A stretch of 30,723 nt of DNA, taken from Candidatus Poseidoniaceae archaeon. GTDB lineage: Archaea; Thermoplasmatota; Poseidoniia; Poseidoniales; Poseidoniaceae. The position numbers were made by a program, and so were the translations under genes. The DNA lies in contig DUJK01000121.1 of the NCBI GenBank assembly GCA_013329925.1, positions 1 to 30,723 on the forward strand. Reading direction: 5' to 3'. Each line of letters opens with the position of its first letter. Within the stretch, counting starts at the first letter, position 1. Below the pieces are notes generated by a model, which saw nothing but the letters and a program-made list of their open reading frames with translations, did no database searches and was not told where the DNA came from. Positions 8,181-16,081 of this stretch are shown piece by piece.

Positions 8181-9401
8181 ATGCTCATTGTCAAACCGCA
8201 TGACAATAACCTAAAACTCAGGGTTATATCAAGCGTATTTATCGTCTCGATTATGTTGCTTTCAACCACTATTTCTTCAAGTAACCCTCAACAGATATAT
8301 CAGGGAAGCGACCCTTGTGATTCAATTTCTGAGTTACAGTTTAATGCTACAAAAGCTAATCAGTCAGTCTCTTGGCAAACTAGTCTAGGATATCGTTTAC
8401 CCGGATCTGATGCTTCGGCAGAACTTCGCCAATCTATCACAGAAAACCTCACAGAATGGTCATTCACAGAATCATCGCATCAAAGAGCCAACTTTACTCT
8501 AACGAATCTAGTAGGCACCTACAGCCCTGAAAATACAACTGGACAAAATGTGATATTCGTAGCCCATTATGATAGCAGGTACATAGCGGATAGGGATGAT
8601 AATGAATCAAAAAGAAACCAACCCATTTTGGGAGCAAATGATGGAGCAAGTGGTGTTGCTGTCCTGATTGAACTCGGAAGAATAATACCATCATTACAAA
8701 TTAATCATGATGTTACACTATTTTTTACTGATGCTGAGGACCAAGGGCAGCCCTACAAGGCAAATACTTGGTCTTACGGAGCAGATGCTTGGGTTAGTAA
8801 TTTGACCAATGATTACCAAACTAATATCTCTGCATATATCGTAATAGACATGATAGGAGATATTTACCTTGATTTCACCAGAGTTACCAGCACCTCTGAT
8901 AGGCTTTGGGAAACAATAACACCAATAGCAGCCGCACTTGGGATGATTGATGGTGAGTTGGACTGTGATGGAAATAATGGCCAAGACATCTACAATCCAG
9001 ATCCAAATGATGCGAGGGGAGTAATAGACGACCACGTCGCAGCACACAACGCAGGAATCCCTGCGATTAATTTAATCGACATAAATTACGGTGAAAATGC
9101 TCCCTCTTTTGGTGGGCATTGGCATACACAAAATGATACTGCAGATAAAGTAAGTTCTCAGTCACTTAACTACATCGGATCAATTTTAGAAATCGGTTTA
9201 AGGACATCTGCTTGGACCTTAGTCAATGAGATTTCAAACGAAGAAAGCGTCAACAATACAGGGAACATCAACTCTAACAGTGATAATTCAGCAGATTTAG
9301 ATGATGTAGCCAAAAGTGATTTAATTGGATATCTTGCGATAATTATAGTTTCAACCGTTCTATTATTGATATTGATTGCAGATATTTCTCTCAAAAGGTA
9401 G
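8181..9401 (+). CDS. secreted M28-family (glutaminyl-cyclase-like) zinc peptidase, membrane-anchored
   Basis: Probable exported aminopeptidase. Of 406 residues, 13-35 form a signal/anchor segment. The M28 metal-site pattern is visible: H129 and D131 in FVAHYDSRY, D154 in GANDGASG, E186-D187 in FFTDAEDQG, D227 in VIDMIGD, and H313/H315 in GGHWHTQND. The last two motifs also resemble glutaminyl-peptide cyclotransferases, so cyclase activity is an alternative. A C-terminal transmembrane helix (about 381-400) is followed only by DISLKR, and a low-complexity Asn/Ser linker precedes it. The gene is divergent from the PKD metallopeptidase, and together they suggest external protein breakdown, with the large endopeptidase cutting and this enzyme trimming ends. 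Start codon choice is supported by the TATA box at 8151-8157. Confidence 0.88.
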   Translation: MLIVKPHDNNLKLRVISSVFIVSIMLLSTTISSSNPQQIYQGSDPCDSISELQFNATKANQSVSWQTSLGYRLPGSDASAELRQSITENLTEWSFTESSHQRANFTLTNLVGTYSPENTTGQNVIFVAHYDSRYIADRDDNESKRNQPILGANDGASGVAVLIELGRIIPSLQINHDVTLFFTDAEDQGQPYKANTWSYGADAWVSNLTNDYQTNISAYIVIDMIGDIYLDFTRVTSTSDRLWETITPIAAALGMIDGELDCDGNNGQDIYNPDPNDARGVIDDHVAAHNAGIPAINLIDINYGENAPSFGGHWHTQNDTADKVSSQSLNYIGSILEIGLRTSAWTLVNEISNEESVNNTGNINSNSDNSADLDDVAKSDLIGYLAIIIVSTVLLLILIADISLKR

Positions 9402-9442
9402 TATAAAGCGCGGACAAATAGGGGAAGAGGTATTATCCGCGC
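9402..9442 (+). promoter_or_regulatory. TATA box plus inverted repeat before the Ig-like membrane protein gene
   Basis: TATAAAG at 9402-9408 begins right after the stop of the M28 gene. It runs into an inverted repeat, GCGCGGA (9408-9414) and TCCGCGC (9436-9442), with an inner AATA/TATT pairing and a loop of GGGGAAGAGG. Transcription would start near 9430, inside the repeat, leaving a short leader with GGAGG at 9461-9465 before the ATG at 9473. The repeat could be an operator overlapping the promoter. As RNA it could instead terminate the upstream transcript. Confidence 0.55.
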
Positions 9443-9472
9443 ACGGTTTCGTAACTACATGGAGGGCCAGCG

Positions 9473-10318
9473 ATGACTGAGAAAAGCTTCGAAGAGCGCA
9501 GGTCTGAACTGAGGAAACGTGTTAAATCACAACTTGATTCACCAGAGGAACCAACACATTATTCTGATTTAGATAATAGTGATGAACAAATTCAACAAGA
9601 ATTTATTGTCAAACCGATGATTGATTTAGATTATGATGAGCGCGCTAAACTGCGGATGGTTGCCGCTATTGCGATACTAGTAGGCAGTATTTTAGGAATA
9701 ATAAGTGGTGGAATATTGCTGCAAGGTAATCCCGATGATTTGCTAAACTCTTCTCTGTTTAATGAAGCAGAAACTGTTGATTTAACTGGCCAAGTACTCA
9801 CTGATGACGGAGTAGCCATAAACAATGCAACTATACAGTTGTATGAAGATGATTCAAATTCAGCGATACGAACGGTTCTTACTAACGATAATGGTTACTT
9901 TCAATTGGAAAACGTAAAACCTGAAACGATGGTAATTAGAGTCGTAAAAGATGATTTTACCAGTCTTGAACGGACATTTATTGCCGAAGACGGATTGATG
10001 AGCCCTTTTACTATGAAAAGTGGTAATTCATCAAGTATAATTCAAGAAAACTTCGTAGGTAGTGACGGTGGATGGTCGCTTGAAGCCGCTGTTGCTTTGT
10101 CGACATTTCTTGGAGTGATGACAATTATCACTGGATTTATTGGCATACAGGCATCAGTCGAAACCCGAAGAGCAAGTCGATACAGAAGGACTCAGTACCT
10201 TGCCGGAATTAGTTTGTTTAGTCGCGGTCTTATTTGGATTGGCCCGATTTTAATTTTGGCTGGAATGGCCTTAAATTCGCTAGTAAAAGACCAGTATGAA
10301 GATTATTTAGAGGATTGA
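9473..10318 (+). CDS. three-helix membrane protein with carboxypeptidase-regulatory-like (Ig-fold) domain
   Basis: 281 residues. A charged cytoplasmic N-terminus (about 1-58) is followed by a transmembrane helix (about 61-84). An external domain (about 98-185) has the CarboxypepD_reg pattern: LTGQVLTDDGVAINNATIQL, then NGYFQLENV and VIRVVKDDF. Two more helices lie at about 206-226 and 247-268. Domains of this type are small beta-sandwiches found on many surface and receptor proteins; no catalytic residues are seen. GGAGG at 9461-9465 gives a clear ribosome site for the ATG. The stop codon is two bases from the start of the thymidylate kinase gene, so the two are almost certainly co-transcribed, though no functional link is obvious. 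Confidence 0.8.
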   Translation: MTEKSFEERRSELRKRVKSQLDSPEEPTHYSDLDNSDEQIQQEFIVKPMIDLDYDERAKLRMVAAIAILVGSILGIISGGILLQGNPDDLLNSSLFNEAETVDLTGQVLTDDGVAINNATIQLYEDDSNSAIRTVLTNDNGYFQLENVKPETMVIRVVKDDFTSLERTFIAEDGLMSPFTMKSGNSSSIIQENFVGSDGGWSLEAAVALSTFLGVMTIITGFIGIQASVETRRASRYRRTQYLAGISLFSRGLIWIGPILILAGMALNSLVKDQYEDYLED

Positions 10319-10320
10319 AC

Positions 10321-11673
10321 ATGTACCTCATTTCAGTCGAAGGAGGAGATGGTTCTGGCAAAGGAGAGGCAGCTAGGATAATTAGTGAAATTTTGAATGA
10401 CTTTCCATTTCCAAAAATACATTCAACTCACGAACCTAGACGGCATAGTGAACTAGGAAAATTAGCCCTTGAATCAGTAATGAAAGGAGATAAAACCCCA
10501 CTACAGGAAGCCGGTCTATTTGCAGCAGACCGATTAGACCATTCGCATACCATAATCAAACCGCTGCTTGAGAAAGGGCATATCGTGGTATCTGATAGAA
10601 ATATACATTCATCATTGATTTACCAAGGAATAGTTGGAGATTTAGGGATTGATGATGTTGTTAAAATGAATGCCGCTGCAATGGTACCAGATTTGGTGAT
10701 TTGGATTGATTGCGATCCTGCAAAAGCGATGAAAAGAATTCAATCTGGAACATTAAGAATGACTAGTAATAAACAGGAATATTTTGAAACTACTGAAATT
10801 CAAAAGCAAATACGCAATGGCTTTAGGGATTTATTATCAGGCAAAATTAAGGTACCCGAGCCATTTGATAAATGTCAGGTTGTTGGTCCGATTTTAAATG
10901 AATCGGGACTTGATGAATTAAAGAAAAAACTAAGTGATACTCTCAGGACTTTCTTTAACAAAAAACCATCTCCCTTAAACGTAGATAGCGACAAAGTAGA
11001 CAGATACTTACTTTCTAAAATGGTCGGCAACTTAGAAACTCAAACTAGACTCCCAGGTGCTCCTAAAAACATGACTGCTATACATGAAGGTTGGCTAGCA
11101 AATACCTCTCCGGCGAAATGGATGGAATTTGCAGAAAATAATTGGCCAAAAAAATCAGCTAAGGAATTTGATGTCCCAATTAATCCTTTTTCATTATCTT
11201 CATGGTCAATTCTTGGTTCTCTATCGATTATTGGAGGTTCAACTGAAGTTCCGAAATTGCATAAACTGCTTGGACCTCACAGAATGATCACTAGAAGACA
11301 TACCCAGCGTTTAGTTAAGTGGTTAGAAGAAGAAAAGTGGATTAACAAACAATTCAATCACGTACCATTTTCCGATGCTAAAGTATTCAAACTTAGAGAA
11401 GAGCGTTTAGGTTTTGGTAGACTCGCCTTGGCAATGTGGCCGCTAAGAACATCGATATCGTCATGGAGAAGGGCTAATCCTGATAGCAAATGGGAAGTAT
11501 GCCTTGAAGAGATTATTCAAAACAATCCAGCAAAAATTCCCGCTTATCAACTAAAAAAATGTGTTATAGACGTCATTGAAAGATTGGTAATACTTACCAG
11601 CGGACATCGGGAATGTCCGGTACCTAGTAGTACAGAAGAACTAATTATTTGGTGGAAAACCTTACCGCCTTAG
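10321..11673 (+). CDS. tmk: thymidylate kinase with extra C-terminal domain
   Basis: Phosphorylates dTMP to dTDP. The kinase part is about residues 1-212: P-loop EGGDGSGKGE (7-16), THEPRR (36-41), FAADRLDH (67-74), SDRNIHSSLIYQG (91-103) and a lid-like helix with R145 and E153-Q161. The residue after the P-loop Lys is Gly then Glu, where thymidylate kinases normally have Ser/Thr. Usual length is 200-215; here about 235 further residues follow. They are mostly helical and basic, with no recognised motif, possibly including a helix-turn-helix (SSWSILGSLSIIGG region, RRHTQRLVKWLEEEKW). The frame is also open from a TTG at 10315, but ATG at 10321, directly after the upstream TGA (10316-10318), is the better start. 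The gene ends one base from the convergent DUF2085 gene. Confidence 0.87.
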   Translation: MYLISVEGGDGSGKGEAARIISEILNDFPFPKIHSTHEPRRHSELGKLALESVMKGDKTPLQEAGLFAADRLDHSHTIIKPLLEKGHIVVSDRNIHSSLIYQGIVGDLGIDDVVKMNAAAMVPDLVIWIDCDPAKAMKRIQSGTLRMTSNKQEYFETTEIQKQIRNGFRDLLSGKIKVPEPFDKCQVVGPILNESGLDELKKKLSDTLRTFFNKKPSPLNVDSDKVDRYLLSKMVGNLETQTRLPGAPKNMTAIHEGWLANTSPAKWMEFAENNWPKKSAKEFDVPINPFSLSSWSILGSLSIIGGSTEVPKLHKLLGPHRMITRRHTQRLVKWLEEEKWINKQFNHVPFSDAKVFKLREERLGFGRLALAMWPLRTSISSWRRANPDSKWEVCLEEIIQNNPAKIPAYQLKKCVIDVIERLVILTSGHRECPVPSSTEELIIWWKTLPP

Positions 11674-11674
11674 A

Positions 11675-12394
11675 TTACTCTTCTTCCACTAGTTGAAACT
11701 TCATTCCACCAGGTAAACTAACTTGTGATGCAGATTTGAAATATTTTGACTTAGCCGAATAAGTAGCACTAATCAATACCCCCAATCCAACTCCAAATCC
11801 AATTCCAGTAAGCGGGCGAGTTATGTTATTTGACTCATAAGAAGTTAATAATTGAGTAAAACCATCAATAATCAATGGTAAACAAAGGGCTAGACCGCAC
11901 AAAAGCCAAACTAAGGTTCTACGATTTTTTAGATAAGTCCCCTCTAACCAACTATCTGGCAATAATGACAGACAAGTATCTTTTACAGTCCAACGATTAT
12001 AGCCTTTTCTTGAAAACCAAAAACCTCCAACAGCAAGGCCGAAAAAGATACCTACATCTCTAGTACAAACCGGCATTTGGTTATCGTTTATAATCCAAGA
12101 TCTCTCGTATTTTTGATGACAGTTTAGGTCTCCAAAGCCATAGGCTAATGCTGAGTAAGGATCTAATTCAGTCCATGCAAAATCATTTTGCGAATTATCG
12201 TTTCCTGATGACCAAAGACCATCACTTGTTGCATAATCAAAGGCATTTGCTCTGGCTTCTAAAGGAGGGACTTCTCCAGTGCCAACTAACATAGGTGCAA
12301 CAAAAAATGATATGAAAAAGAAACCTGAAACAAAAAACACCCAATTCCCAACTTTCCTCTCTCGGTCACGAGAGGTCAATCCATTTTTGTTCAC
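11675..12394 (-). CDS. DUF2085 family membrane protein
   Basis: The DUF2085 signature is clear: DLNCHQKYERSW, then QMPVCTRDVGIFFG, then LPLIIDGFTQLL and a Gly-rich helix. The family is of unknown function; its conserved Cys-His-Gln and Cys-x-Arg residues suggest a membrane cysteine site. Four or so transmembrane helices are visible, with a soluble insertion after the first. The frame is open up to a TTG at 12415, but a TATA box on the same strand (TTATAAG, 12416-12422) directly adjoins that codon. The GTG at 12394 lies about 25 bp from the centre of the box, so a leaderless GTG start giving 239 residues (MNKNGLTSRDRER) is preferred. Tail-to-tail with tmk, one base apart. Confidence 0.82.
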   Translation of the reverse strand: MNKNGLTSRDRERKVGNWVFFVSGFFFISFFVAPMLVGTGEVPPLEARANAFDYATSDGLWSSGNDNSQNDFAWTELDPYSALAYGFGDLNCHQKYERSWIINDNQMPVCTRDVGIFFGLAVGGFWFSRKGYNRWTVKDTCLSLLPDSWLEGTYLKNRRTLVWLLCGLALCLPLIIDGFTQLLTSYESNNITRPLTGIGFGVGLGVLISATYSAKSKYFKSASQVSLPGGMKFQLVEEE

Positions 12395-12415
12395 ACCCAA
12401 CCTAACAAGAAGCAA

Positions 12416-12422
12416 CTTATAA
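12416..12422 (-). promoter_or_regulatory. TATA box of the DUF2085 gene
   Basis: On the minus strand the sequence reads AATTATAAG. Its centre is about 25 bp upstream of the GTG at 12394, which decides the start codon in favour of a leaderless transcript over the upstream TTG at 12415. Confidence 0.55.
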
Positions 12423-12469
12423 TTAATTCAGGTCAAAGTATTCTTCTATAATCCGGTTTTGGCCATATT

Positions 12470-13105
12470 ATGGCAGATGAAGATGGTGAGCCAGTTGGAC
12501 TCACCATGGGCTTTCAAGCAGGAGGATTAATCGGCCTTTATCTCGGTTTTTCTCTTGCAACAATTTCTGTACTTACCGACGCTGAGAATATTCAAAGAAC
12601 GATTTCTTTGATGTGTCTTCCACCGTTCATCTTTTCGCTCTTGCTAGGACCATTTTTGGCCAGAAGGAAGAAACCGGTAATCCTTACAAAAGAGCCGCTT
12701 ACTGAAGCGAGAGAAAAATTATCAAAGTACAATGAAGGACAAGGTAAATGGCGTACTCTAAGTCATATCTCAAGTGATGGAATGAACCTAAGAATCGATA
12801 TGCATAATCTTACCAATGTAGAGGGTGTAGTCGACGGTGCCCTAGAGATTGCCGAAACGACTACGGTAAAATTTATTGTTGGCAGAGGAAATCATAAGAG
12901 TTCATCACCAGAATTGAGAAATCGTGTTCTAAAAAGGGTCGAAGACAAAGTAGGAGTATTGCGAAGATCTCGTAAAGCCAAATCTATAGAAGTTAACCCT
13001 ATCGCCTCACATGAGTATAATGCTTACCAAAACAAATTAAACAGAATGCTCTTGATATTACTACCGATTGTTTCCTTTTTAGCTTGGCTAGAGATGAGAA
13101 ACTGA
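12470..13105 (+). CDS. membrane-tethered Smr-like domain protein
   Basis: 211 residues. Two hydrophobic helices (about 14-36 and 45-64), a soluble middle and a C-terminal helix (about 190-207) are visible. The segment 104-160 resembles a Smr (small MutS-related) domain: LRIDMHNLT stands where LDLHGLT is expected. Then FIVGRGNHKSSSPELRNRV matches the IxGxGxHS..LR pattern seen in eukaryotic-type Smr proteins. Smr domains are usually soluble nucleases, so a form enclosed by membrane helices is unusual. The conserved His of HGxGxG is Val here, so activity is uncertain. A TATA-like CTATAAT (12446-12452) precedes the ATG by about 20 bp, slightly short for a leaderless start. Confidence 0.62.
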   Translation: MADEDGEPVGLTMGFQAGGLIGLYLGFSLATISVLTDAENIQRTISLMCLPPFIFSLLLGPFLARRKKPVILTKEPLTEAREKLSKYNEGQGKWRTLSHISSDGMNLRIDMHNLTNVEGVVDGALEIAETTTVKFIVGRGNHKSSSPELRNRVLKRVEDKVGVLRRSRKAKSIEVNPIASHEYNAYQNKLNRMLLILLPIVSFLAWLEMRN

Positions 13106-13127
13106 GTAAACTAAGTTCAATAGATAT

Positions 13128-13134
13128 TATTTAT
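13128..13134 (+). promoter_or_regulatory. TATA box of the HTH regulator gene
   Basis: TATTTAT is centred about 24 bp before the ATG at 13155, as expected for a leaderless transcript. No Shine-Dalgarno sequence is seen before that ATG. Confidence 0.5.
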
Positions 13135-13154
13135 TCTCTACAATTAGTAAGGGC

Positions 13155-14072
13155 ATGCGCGAGGTTACCCTGTTTTGGAAAAGAACACGCCTTGCCAAAC
13201 TAGACATAGGAGGTATTGTCGACATATTTACCCAACTAGAGTTTGTATCTTATGTCAAAAGAGTTCCCAAAGATATCAGAATTATTCTAAAAGCAAATTT
13301 TTCCGAAGGCCATTCGCCAAAAGACATGAAGGAACTTCATTTCTTGGAGTTACTAGAAGTAATTCTTGAACCAAAAGATAGCTCAGATAGCTATATATTA
13401 CTGGCTAGGATAAACCACTCGGTATCTAATTTGAATGCTAGGACCAATGGGACAAGTGCAGTACCAGGTTGTAGATTAGATGGAGAAGGACTTACTTACA
13501 TAATTCAAGGACCGCCACTGAAACTACGTTTGGTTTCTACACTGGCAAGGTTAATCTCTCAGCCCGATCGAATTAGCGCTAGAAGTTTAGATTTCAATTC
13601 TACTTTAGACCGCTCAGTTCTTAATACAAAACAGTTGAAATTGGCAAAATATGCTTATGATAGGGGGTATTTTGACGTCCCTAAGAGGGTAAGAATTTCT
13701 GATTTAGCGACTGATATAGGCTTAGCAAGAGCCACAATTTCAGAACATTTGGCTAAGATTGAATCAATCTTGATGGATGATATGTTCTCCTCATTCGATG
13801 AAATTTACACCGATCCAAAGGTAGTAAAAAGCCTAATAGAAACCGTAGTCTTAGAATCCGAAAGTGAAGAACTGGACATTACGGATAACATGCTGTATAT
13901 TCTAAACAATATCAAAAAATCAATAAAAACTCAGTTAGGTAATTTAACTGAGGATTTGTATGAGGGTATTACTGGTGAGGAAATGATTGAATTAGCTGTC
14001 AAGGAACACCAAGAAAATCTTAGTTATATCGATGATGTAATCGAGGAAAAACTAAAATCTTCATCGAAATAA
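13155..14072 (+). CDS. HTH transcriptional regulator, bacterio-opsin-activator type
   Basis: 305 residues. The central part (about 156-212) matches the HTH_10 (Bat-type) DNA-binding domain: QLKLAKYAYDRGYFDVPKR, then RISDLATDIGLARATISEHL. The domain is common in haloarchaeal and Thermoplasmatota regulators. Residues 1-150 form a mixed alpha/beta sensor-like region of unknown ligand. Residues 215-305 are acidic, mostly helical and unlike the short tail normally found after HTH_10, so they may mediate dimer or partner contacts. The gene has its own TATA box and lies 37 bp upstream of the PCMT-HEAT-M61 run, so it may be read as part of that group or control it. Confidence 0.85.
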   Translation: MREVTLFWKRTRLAKLDIGGIVDIFTQLEFVSYVKRVPKDIRIILKANFSEGHSPKDMKELHFLELLEVILEPKDSSDSYILLARINHSVSNLNARTNGTSAVPGCRLDGEGLTYIIQGPPLKLRLVSTLARLISQPDRISARSLDFNSTLDRSVLNTKQLKLAKYAYDRGYFDVPKRVRISDLATDIGLARATISEHLAKIESILMDDMFSSFDEIYTDPKVVKSLIETVVLESESEELDITDNMLYILNNIKKSIKTQLGNLTEDLYEGITGEEMIELAVKEHQENLSYIDDVIEEKLKSSSK

Positions 14073-14109
14073 TGGGACCATTTACAAGATACGAGGTTAT
14101 ACCATTTTC

Positions 14110-15081
14110 ATGACCCGGACAGCCGACTTGCTTCGACGCCTGTCCAAAGAGGGCATAGATGTCCCAAAACATATCAAAAAGGCAATGCTAAAAGTGGATT
14201 TAGAAGACTTTACTGATTACGATGCTTCACCGTTTTATGCAGATAGACCTGTGCCCTACATAGAATCCAATTCTGGTAACATCAAAACTATCTCTGCACC
14301 TCATATGATTATCAGTCTACTACATCACATGGAATTAAATAATGACCAAGAAGTGATAGTGATTGGCTGTAAAGGCGGTTACCTAGCAGCACTGATAGCA
14401 ACTATTGTTGGTGAAAAGGGACGAGTAAATGTTCTAGATCCATCCTCTGAAGTTGTTGATTATACTAAAGAACGACTTTCGCATTGGCCAACCGTTGAAA
14501 TAAGGAAAATTGAAGATTTATCTGTTGCACCGGTTGCATTCCCCGGAGAATTTAACCGAGTAATTATGACTGGACAAATTGATGTTATCCCAAAGTGGGT
14601 CAAATCACGAATCTCAGATGGTGGATTTATTATCGCACCATTGGGCGATATAGATTCACAAAAACTTATGAAAATTGAGTACCAAGACCAATATGAACTT
14701 GAAACAGATTTAGGAAACGTATGCTTTGGCCCGATAGATGTTGACTCACAAATCGACCAACACTTACATCCTAAAGAGTTGGCAGACTTGATTGAATTAT
14801 CAATCGAAACCTGTGAGGAACTTGAAATAATTGACTTTGATGAGATGCAAAGTTTACAAGATTTGGTTGCTAAACTAAACAATTTACCTGATGACACCCC
14901 TCCAATCGGTGAAGGAGGGATACCGGTTTCACAGCACCCAATGGTCAAATTATTATGGCATTATTCACCATCATTCCTGAGGCTGTGGCCGATAATTCAA
15001 GTTATGTTGCATCCAATGATTGCTAACTTTGAATACAATATTATGGATGGTCATGATGAAGACCAAGATATTGACTGGTGA
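14110..15081 (+). CDS. pcm: protein-L-isoaspartate O-methyltransferase-like protein
   Basis: Canonical PCMT uses SAM to methylate L-isoaspartyl residues in aged proteins so they can be repaired. Family signs: PFYADRPVPY, then TISAPHM (60-66) in place of the (Q)TISxPxM active-site motif, a Rossmann strand-loop at 82-94, VLDPSSE (108-114), IMTGQIDVIP and GGFIIAPLGD. The SAM loop is altered: VIGCKGGY (84-91) instead of EIGTGSGY, losing the acidic residue and the middle Gly. A 110-residue C-terminal extension (about 214-323) ending in an acidic tail is additional to the usual 210-220 residues. The stop codon shares one base with the start of the HEAT-like gene (TGATG), so translation is probably coupled. 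Confidence 0.8.
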   Translation: MTRTADLLRRLSKEGIDVPKHIKKAMLKVDLEDFTDYDASPFYADRPVPYIESNSGNIKTISAPHMIISLLHHMELNNDQEVIVIGCKGGYLAALIATIVGEKGRVNVLDPSSEVVDYTKERLSHWPTVEIRKIEDLSVAPVAFPGEFNRVIMTGQIDVIPKWVKSRISDGGFIIAPLGDIDSQKLMKIEYQDQYELETDLGNVCFGPIDVDSQIDQHLHPKELADLIELSIETCEELEIIDFDEMQSLQDLVAKLNNLPDDTPPIGEGGIPVSQHPMVKLLWHYSPSFLRLWPIIQVMLHPMIANFEYNIMDGHDEDQDIDW

Positions 15082-16073
15082 TGAAATTGGCCGATCGCTC
15101 CGCAATGGCATTACAACATCTCAAAAGTCGAGATGACCGGAAAAAGCGACGTGCTATAAGAGAACTTTTTGAAATCGACAATGAAGATAATTTGGAATCT
15201 TTTATTCCACTATTGGATGATAAAGATAATTGGTATCGAACCAAGGCACTAGATGCTTTCAAAACTTGGGCTAAGAGAAGGGATTTAGCCACACTAGGTG
15301 TCTTAATTAATCATCAAAAGATAGCGTATAACCGAGTTGCTGCTAATATGCTTCTAGCTTTCAAGGCTGAAGATCCTGAACTTGCCAAAATATTATTTAA
15401 CAAGGATGATTTGTTATGTAAAATTAAATCTTGTGAATATATTTTAAAGTGTGAGAATCAAGATGATTTTTTTGCCTCCGTCAAGAATCACGATTCGCCA
15501 AAAATTAGAGTAATAGCGTTAAATAGCAAATATGCCGATTCAACAATAGTTGAAAAAATGCTTGAGGATGAATCTAATAATGTAGTTCAAGCGGCATTAA
15601 AAAAATTACAGGATAGTAACGTGAAGTTATCATCAAAATCAATAACAACAATGCTCAAAAATGGCGTAGATCCAAAATTGATTATCCCTCATGCACTTTC
15701 TAATGACGAAAGTATTGTAACAACTCTAATTAAATCCCTTGATTCTAACGGTAAAAAGGAATTCGTTAAATATCTCAGAGAAAGATTTACTGAAATTGAA
15801 GATGATATAATTCAAATTCTTATTAATAAAAATCAATATGAGATTATTGGACGATGGTTACAGGGTAAACGAGGCGAAAAAGTCGACTCACTTAGGTGGG
15901 AAATTATTGGCCATGATGAAGTAAATGAAATCGAGAGGTGTCGATTAATTGAACGTCTATTCTCTCGAGCAAATGAACCTGAGATTATTGAACAAGCGGA
16001 AAAAATTGCTAACAATTCTACTAGCGAATTGATTAGAATTACAGCGCAGAACCTTTCAACCGCCGGCTCTTAG
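15081..16073 (+). CDS. HEAT-like helical repeat protein of unknown function
   Basis: 330 residues from the ATG that overlaps the upstream TGA by one base; a GTG one codon earlier is less likely. The N-terminal 90 residues contain HEAT-like helix pairs (RDDRKKRRAIRELFEID, LESFIPLLDDKDNWYRTKAL, then LGVLINHQKIAYNRVAANML). The pattern decays but continues as repeated amphipathic helices to the C-terminus (ADSTIVEKMLEDESNNVVQ; the final SELIRITAQNLS). No enzyme motif, signal peptide or membrane helix is visible, so it is probably a soluble scaffold. Its position between a PCMT-like protein and an M61 peptidase suggests it may bind one of them or a damaged-protein substrate; that is inference. Confidence 0.75.
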   Translation: MKLADRSAMALQHLKSRDDRKKRRAIRELFEIDNEDNLESFIPLLDDKDNWYRTKALDAFKTWAKRRDLATLGVLINHQKIAYNRVAANMLLAFKAEDPELAKILFNKDDLLCKIKSCEYILKCENQDDFFASVKNHDSPKIRVIALNSKYADSTIVEKMLEDESNNVVQAALKKLQDSNVKLSSKSITTMLKNGVDPKLIIPHALSNDESIVTTLIKSLDSNGKKEFVKYLRERFTEIEDDIIQILINKNQYEIIGRWLQGKRGEKVDSLRWEIIGHDEVNEIERCRLIERLFSRANEPEIIEQAEKIANNSTSELIRITAQNLSTAGS

Positions 16074-16081
16074 AGCGATAT

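Noticed and set aside
14460..14948. 162-residue open frame antisense to the PCMT-like gene
   Set aside because: Ser/Ile-rich shadow of a well-supported gene, no recognisable motif.
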